Shown in pieces: positions 59,987 through 64,000 of a stretch of DNA of 64,000 nucleotides. The position numbers and the translations under genes were made by a program. The notes under the pieces are model-generated. The model had not been told where the DNA came from. It saw only the letters and a program-made list of their open reading frames with translations, and did not search any database. Source of the stretch: Acidiflorens sp963847715 (GTDB lineage Bacteria > Acidobacteriota > Terriglobia > Terriglobales > Acidobacteriaceae); assembly GCA_963847715.1 (NCBI GenBank), contig CAWKAZ010000013.1, forward strand, positions 186,001 through 250,000, in the 5' to 3' direction. Each line of letters opens with the position of its first letter. Within the stretch, counting starts at the first letter, position 1.

Positions 59987-60062
59987 CTTTGTATCAGGGT
60001 TTCGCTTTTAGCGATACCGTAATGTTCTGATTTCAGACGCCCCTTTAGGGCTGAAGGCCTAT
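59987..60062. repeat. Dispersed hairpin repeat (TATCGCTTTAGCGAT type), copy 2
   Basis: Same order as 53222-53300: a GTATCAGGGTTTCGC stretch, a TTAGCGATACCGTAA segment, then CCCCTTTAGGGCTG. Intergenic between the GNAT and VOC genes. Confidence 0.7.
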
Positions 60063-60157
60063 TTTACGACCCTTCAGCGAACCATTTTGCCGCGCGGGAA
60101 TGAGTGATTTGGACCGAACTGTCGCTCGGTCCACCGGGTGTTATCCTTTTTCCCGTC

Positions 60158-60574
60158 ATGGAAGCCAAAGGACTAACTCCCATATTGAACGTGTCCGACA
60201 TCGCCCGCACGGTCGCCTGGTTTGAGAAGTGGGGATGGAAGAAATTGTGGGACTGGGGAACCCCTCCGACGTTTGGCGCGGTTGGATCGGGTAAGGAAAC
60301 CTGCATCTTCCTTTGCCAGGGAGCCCAAGGAAGCCGAGGCCGCGGCGCGAACACCACCACCTTTCAGCACGACGGAGACGAAGAGGGCGACAAGGGCGTC
60401 TGGATGTCGGTCTGGGTCGACGACGTGGACGAGATGCACAAGCACTGCGTAGCCGCCGGGCTGGAAATCACATTTCCACCTACCGATATGCCATGGAAAG
60501 TCCGCGAGATGCACCTCCGTCATCCGGATGGTCACGTGTTCCGGGTCGGACGGGGACTCGAAATCAAAAAGTAG
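60158..60574 (+). CDS. VOC-superfamily (glyoxalase/bleomycin resistance-like) protein
   Basis: The 138-residue product from ATG 60158 (MEAKGLTPILNVSDI) has ARTVAWFEKWGW, GVWMSVWVDDVDEMHKHC and RHPDGHVFRVGRG, the beta-alpha-beta-beta-beta repeats of the VOC fold. Metal or ligand binding likely; function unknown. The frame is open 18 codons further upstream without family similarity. Confidence 0.87.
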   Translation: MEAKGLTPILNVSDIARTVAWFEKWGWKKLWDWGTPPTFGAVGSGKETCIFLCQGAQGSRGRGANTTTFQHDGDEEGDKGVWMSVWVDDVDEMHKHCVAAGLEITFPPTDMPWKVREMHLRHPDGHVFRVGRGLEIKK

Positions 60575-60655
60575 AACTTGCCGCCTTGCCCGGGTCGATG
60601 AGAGTAAACGAGATACCCCGACAGTTATCGCGGGCTCAGCGGTCTACTTCACGCC

Positions 60656-63600
60656 TCAGTCGGCTTTTACGATAAGCGTGACCTGAGTTGCGTGACCGTC
60701 ACCTCCCGCCGTGCCCGTCAGCATCAGTGTGTAGGTTCCTGGCGGTGTCCCGCCGACAGGGGGCGGTGGGCTCGACGAGCTCCCGCCGCCGCAACCAACC
60801 GAAAGGGCGATGGCGAGCACAATCGGTGCCGTGACCGCGAACCCTGCGAGGCGTTGTTGACTCCCCCTCGGCGCCGAGTCACGCATCCCAGCGAATAGCC
60901 AGAACGCCTGCAACACCACAATGACGCCCAGTAACCCCGGTGGAACCGCTGTTTTCGGGCCGCTAACGGGCTGCGCCATCGCTCGAGTGGGAGCCGTGGT
61001 GGTCACCGACACCGTCAACGCGGCGGGTGTACTAACAGTTGCAACGACCGGCTGCGGGGCTGACGAACAAAACGCCTCGGACGGTGCTCCTGCGCAATTC
61101 ATGGTAACGCTCACCTGATCGTTGGGCGCCGCTCCGCCATTGGCCGTTACCTGCAGCGAGTAGGAGGCTTTCTGGCCTTGGGTTACCGTCACCGAGAGCG
61201 AGCCTCCGTTCGCTGCCGCTACCGAGAAGTCAATGCCTGCTCCGGAAAGGTTGACCGGTAGTCCGCCTACGGTGAGCTGAGCGCTCTCCGTTCCGGCAAC
61301 CGAAGCTTTGAACGTCACGTTGATTGTGCAAGAGCCTCCTCCTGGGGGGATCTGGCCCACACAGTTGGTTCCCTCCGAGAAATCAGCGTAATTTGGACCA
61401 GAGATTCCGATTGCGGGAACGCTTACAGGCGATGAGCCCGGATTACTTAGCGTCACCGGCTGCGTGTTCCTGGTTCCCAGCGGCTGAGTGGCAAACGTCA
61501 GAGTGCCCGTCGAAAGAGTCAAAACGGCACTAGCGCCGGAGAGGCTAACGTTTTGGCTGCCCGCAGTGTCGGTCATTGTGAGTAGCGCGCTCTCGGTACC
61601 AGCGGCGGAGGGGATGAATTTCACATTGATCGCGCACGAGCCGCCGCCCGCCGCCAGGGAACGGCCGACGCAATTGTCCGTTTCTGTAAAGTCGGAGACA
61701 TTCGTACCGGAGATCGAAACGGTGGAAACGCTTGTCTTTGAAGAGCCTCGATTACTGAGCATGGCGACCAGTGTGTTGGAGGTTCCTACAAGCGTATTGG
61801 GGAACGCCAGAGTGGTGGGAAAAGCGACGGCGCCTGTTCCAGACTCTTTCACCAAGCCCGCAACGGCACGTATCCGGATGTTGTCCAACACCACGAGGTC
61901 CCCGGAGGCGTCTGCCCCCGCGGCCCCTGGATTATCAAAGACGGCGGTCAATGCTGGGCCGCCATCGCCTGAATAGCCGCAAAAATAAGTGCCCACGGAG
62001 TTCCGTGTCCCCGCCACCGTAGAAATGTTCCCTGTGGAGGCAGAAACCTCGCGAACTACGCAATTGTCGGCGTCTGGAATGAAGAGATTGCCCGCAGGGT
62101 CAAGGAACAGGCCGAAGGTGTCACGAAGCTGCGCCAAGTCTGCAGGGCCGCCGTCACCTGAATAACCTGGACCTAAAGTCACGTTGCCAGCCACCGTATA
62201 GATATTGCCGTTGACTGCCATTACTTCGCGGATTGCGGAGTCATAGGTATCCGCTATGAAGATGTTCCCGGCGCTATCCACGGCCACGCTGTAGGGGGTA
62301 AACAGCGTTGCGCTGGTGGCTGGGCCGCCATCGCCGCTGCCGAAGTAGAGGCTATTCGCGATTCCGGCTACCGTGGTGATAATTCCCGTCGAGGCGGAAA
62401 CCTCGCGAATCACGCCATTACCGCTGTCGGCGATGAAGATGTCGCCGGAGCTATCCACGGCCACGCCGCCGGCTGGCACCAACAAGTCGATGGGATAAAG
62501 CTGGGCGCTGGTGGCCGGCCCGCCATCGCCTGAATAGTCGCAATAATAATTGCCAGACGCGTCCGGCGGCGTTCCCGCCACGGTGGAAATGATGCCGGTT
62601 GAGGCAGTGACCTTGCGAACCACACAATTGCCGCTGTCCACAATGAAGATGTTTCCCGCGCCATCCACGGCCACGTCCCTGGGATCCCAGAATTCGGCGC
62701 TGGTGGCGGCACCGCCATCGCCGGAGAAGCCGATGAAGCCGTTTCCGGCCACAGTCGTGATGATTCCTGTAGCGGCGGAGACTTCGCGGATCACCTGGTT
62801 GGCCGTATCCGCAAAAAATATATTCCCGGAATGGTCCGTGGCCAAACCAGCAGACCATGGTGAGGCGTTCAGAAAACCAATCTGTGCGTCGGGGGCAACA
62901 TAGCCATCGCCGCTCAACGATGGGAAACCGATCATCTGCCCCGCATTGTTCGGATCGGGTACGTCCACACCGGCAAAGGTTGCGATGTTGCCGGTCGAGG
63001 CGGAAACTTCGCGGATCACGGTGTTCTGGTAATCGGCGATGAGGATGTCTCCCGAGCTATCGACGGCCACGCTACCGGGCTGGTTGAGCTGGGCGCTGGT
63101 GGCCGGACCGCCGTCGCCGGAATATCCGCAGCCGACGTTAGCGTCACCGGCCACGGTGGAGATGTGGAGGTTGGCGGAAGAGACCTTGCGGATCACACAG
63201 TTTGAAGTGTCCGCGATGAAGATGTTGCCGGCGCCATCTGCAGTCACGCCGGAGGGCAGGTTGACCTGTGCGCTGGTGGCGAGCCCGCCATCGCCCGAGT
63301 ATCCGCAGCTGCCCGTGCCCGCCACGGTGGAGATAAATCCCGTGGTGGCAGAAACCTCGCGAATTGCACAATTTTCGGTATCTGCGATGAAGATGTCCCC
63401 CGAGCTATCCACGGCCACGGCGAAATTAAACGAGACCTTGGCGCTGATGGCGACTCCGCCATCCCCCGAGTATCCGCAGCGTAAGAGCCCAGTCGGATCT
63501 GGCGGCGTTCCCGCCACGGTGGAGATGTCGCCGGTCTGTGCGGACACCTCGCGAACCAAGCAGTTGTTGGTATCTGCTATGAAGATGTTCCCCGATTTGT

Positions 63601-64000
63601 CCAAAGCCACGCCGGTGGGGTCATTCAGCTCAGCGCTGGTGGCTGGTCCGCCATCGCCGTTGTAGTAACAGGTACCCGTGCCCGCGATGGTGGAGATGTT
63701 GCCGGTCCGGGCAGAGACTTCACGGATCTTGCAATCGGTTTGATCCGCTATGAAAATGTTGCCGGAACTATCCACGGCCACGCCAGCTGGAAGTATCAGC
63801 CTGGCGCTCACGGCTGGGATGCCATCGATCGGAATGCCTCCACGCGCTCCGTTGCCCGCCACGACAGTTACGTTTCCGGTGGTGTCCACTTTGTACACTC
63901 TGCCGTAGTAGGCGTTGGCGACGTAAAGGTTGCCCGCGCCATCCAGTGCAACACTGGTGGGATAGCCCATGCTCGACTTTAAGGCGGGAAGATTGTTGGG
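60656..64000 (-). CDS. Giant NHL-repeat / choice-of-anchor-D surface protein (partial)
   Basis: At least 1114 residues; the N-terminus lies beyond the right edge, and codons stay open to 64000 before the ATG at 63970. The first ~700 residues are NHL-type propeller repeats of ~55 residues (pattern VAVDSSGDIFIADT..CVIREVSA, STVAGTG.CGYSGDGGPATSAQL). Two ASH/choice-of-anchor-D domains follow (FPNTLVGTSN, FATQPLGTRN), a beta domain, one transmembrane helix (PPGLLGVIVVLQAFWLFAG), a second hydrophobic segment ending VGCGGG, and a short C-terminal beta tail. Likely surface-exposed. Confidence 0.88.
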   Translation of the reverse strand, partial: PNNLPALKSSMGYPTSVALDGAGNLYVANAYYGRVYKVDTTGNVTVVAGNGARGGIPIDGIPAVSARLILPAGVAVDSSGNIFIADQTDCKIREVSARTGNISTIAGTGTCYYNGDGGPATSAELNDPTGVALDKSGNIFIADTNNCLVREVSAQTGDISTVAGTPPDPTGLLRCGYSGDGGVAISAKVSFNFAVAVDSSGDIFIADTENCAIREVSATTGFISTVAGTGSCGYSGDGGLATSAQVNLPSGVTADGAGNIFIADTSNCVIRKVSSANLHISTVAGDANVGCGYSGDGGPATSAQLNQPGSVAVDSSGDILIADYQNTVIREVSASTGNIATFAGVDVPDPNNAGQMIGFPSLSGDGYVAPDAQIGFLNASPWSAGLATDHSGNIFFADTANQVIREVSAATGIITTVAGNGFIGFSGDGGAATSAEFWDPRDVAVDGAGNIFIVDSGNCVVRKVTASTGIISTVAGTPPDASGNYYCDYSGDGGPATSAQLYPIDLLVPAGGVAVDSSGDIFIADSGNGVIREVSASTGIITTVAGIANSLYFGSGDGGPATSATLFTPYSVAVDSAGNIFIADTYDSAIREVMAVNGNIYTVAGNVTLGPGYSGDGGPADLAQLRDTFGLFLDPAGNLFIPDADNCVVREVSASTGNISTVAGTRNSVGTYFCGYSGDGGPALTAVFDNPGAAGADASGDLVVLDNIRIRAVAGLVKESGTGAVAFPTTLAFPNTLVGTSNTLVAMLSNRGSSKTSVSTVSISGTNVSDFTETDNCVGRSLAAGGGSCAINVKFIPSAAGTESALLTMTDTAGSQNVSLSGASAVLTLSTGTLTFATQPLGTRNTQPVTLSNPGSSPVSVPAIGISGPNYADFSEGTNCVGQIPPGGGSCTINVTFKASVAGTESAQLTVGGLPVNLSGAGIDFSVAAANGGSLSVTVTQGQKASYSLQVTANGGAAPNDQVSVTMNCAGAPSEAFCSSAPQPVVATVSTPAALTVSVTTTAPTRAMAQPVSGPKTAVPPGLLGVIVVLQAFWLFAGMRDSAPRGSQQRLAGFAVTAPIVLAIALSVGCGGGSSSSPPPPVGGTPPGTYTLMLTGTAGGDGHATQVTLIVKAD
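61950..63960. repeat. Tandem NHL-coding DNA repeats
   Basis: The propeller part is encoded by roughly a dozen ~165-190-base tandem units. They share strongly similar blocks such as GCGCTGGTGGC, GCCATCGCC and GAAGATGTTCCC, spaced regularly. Such repeats can recombine and change blade number. Confidence 0.65.

Noticed and set aside
61950..63960. Regular repeats at the right end as CRISPR or minisatellite DNA
   Set aside because: The repeats are in frame and encode NHL propeller blades of one large protein.

Overview
The window is a gene-dense, GC-rich bacterial chromosome segment. It most resembles Acidobacteriota (Terriglobia/Koribacter-like), which I infer from the gene families present: serine/threonine kinases fused to WD40-like propellers, DUF4388 response regulators, DUF2393 proteins, choice-of-anchor-D/NHL secreted proteins, and several DinB proteins. 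No rRNA, tRNA, CRISPR array or prophage was recognised. About 64 protein genes can be supported, one of them (selD) recoverable only by reading an in-frame UGA as selenocysteine.

Layout. 0-9 kb: end of a threonine dehydratase, a YceH-like protein, cysteine dioxygenase, a beta-barrel protein, EF-P, acylphosphatase, apt, small and secreted unknowns, and a selenocysteine-containing SelD. 9-17.5 kb: aldo/keto reductase; a minus-strand trio (CADD-like diiron protein, hotdog thioesterase, PEP-mutase-like protein); mnmG; a TlpA-like thioredoxin; cold-shock protein. 17.5-24 kb: STAS protein, PmbA/TldE and TldD separated by a VapBC-type toxin-antitoxin pair, and a large protein with a putative PD-(D/E)XK domain. 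24-39 kb: UvrC-like nuclease, DnaC-like loader, HU, an IS1202/ISNCY-like insertion sequence, L31, DusB, SGNH hydrolase, MBL hydrolase, DPP-IV-like peptidase, leuCD, a glycosyltransferase and a large membrane protein. Five of these genes carry six apparent frameshifts. 39-49 kb: ABC permease, queC, CarbReg-TPR protein, PilT-like ATPase, propeller protein, and a molybdenum-cofactor cluster (MOSC, moeA, moaC, DUF4388 response regulator, mogA/moaB). 49-64 kb: membrane proteins, a receptor-like Ser/Thr kinase, YdjM-like hydrolase, YegS-like lipid kinase, a TPR secreted protein, small enzymes, and a >1100-residue NHL-repeat protein that runs off the right edge.

The most striking unexplained signal is a scattered family of long imperfect hairpins whose arms are built from degenerate 7-nt (once 8-nt) tandem units. 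The unit sequence differs from place to place, but the period and the inverted layout are constant. They lie mostly between genes, but three loci are in frame inside genes (two in mnmG, one in the signal peptide of the TPR protein). Two other palindrome families are also dispersed here.

Gene collaboration: Moco synthesis and delivery (MOSC-moeA-moaC-mogA), tRNA modification (mnmG, queC, dusB), leucine biosynthesis (leuCD), TldD/TldE proteolysis, and probably p-aminobenzoate supply by the CADD-like protein. SelD implies a selenocysteine system encoded elsewhere in the genome.
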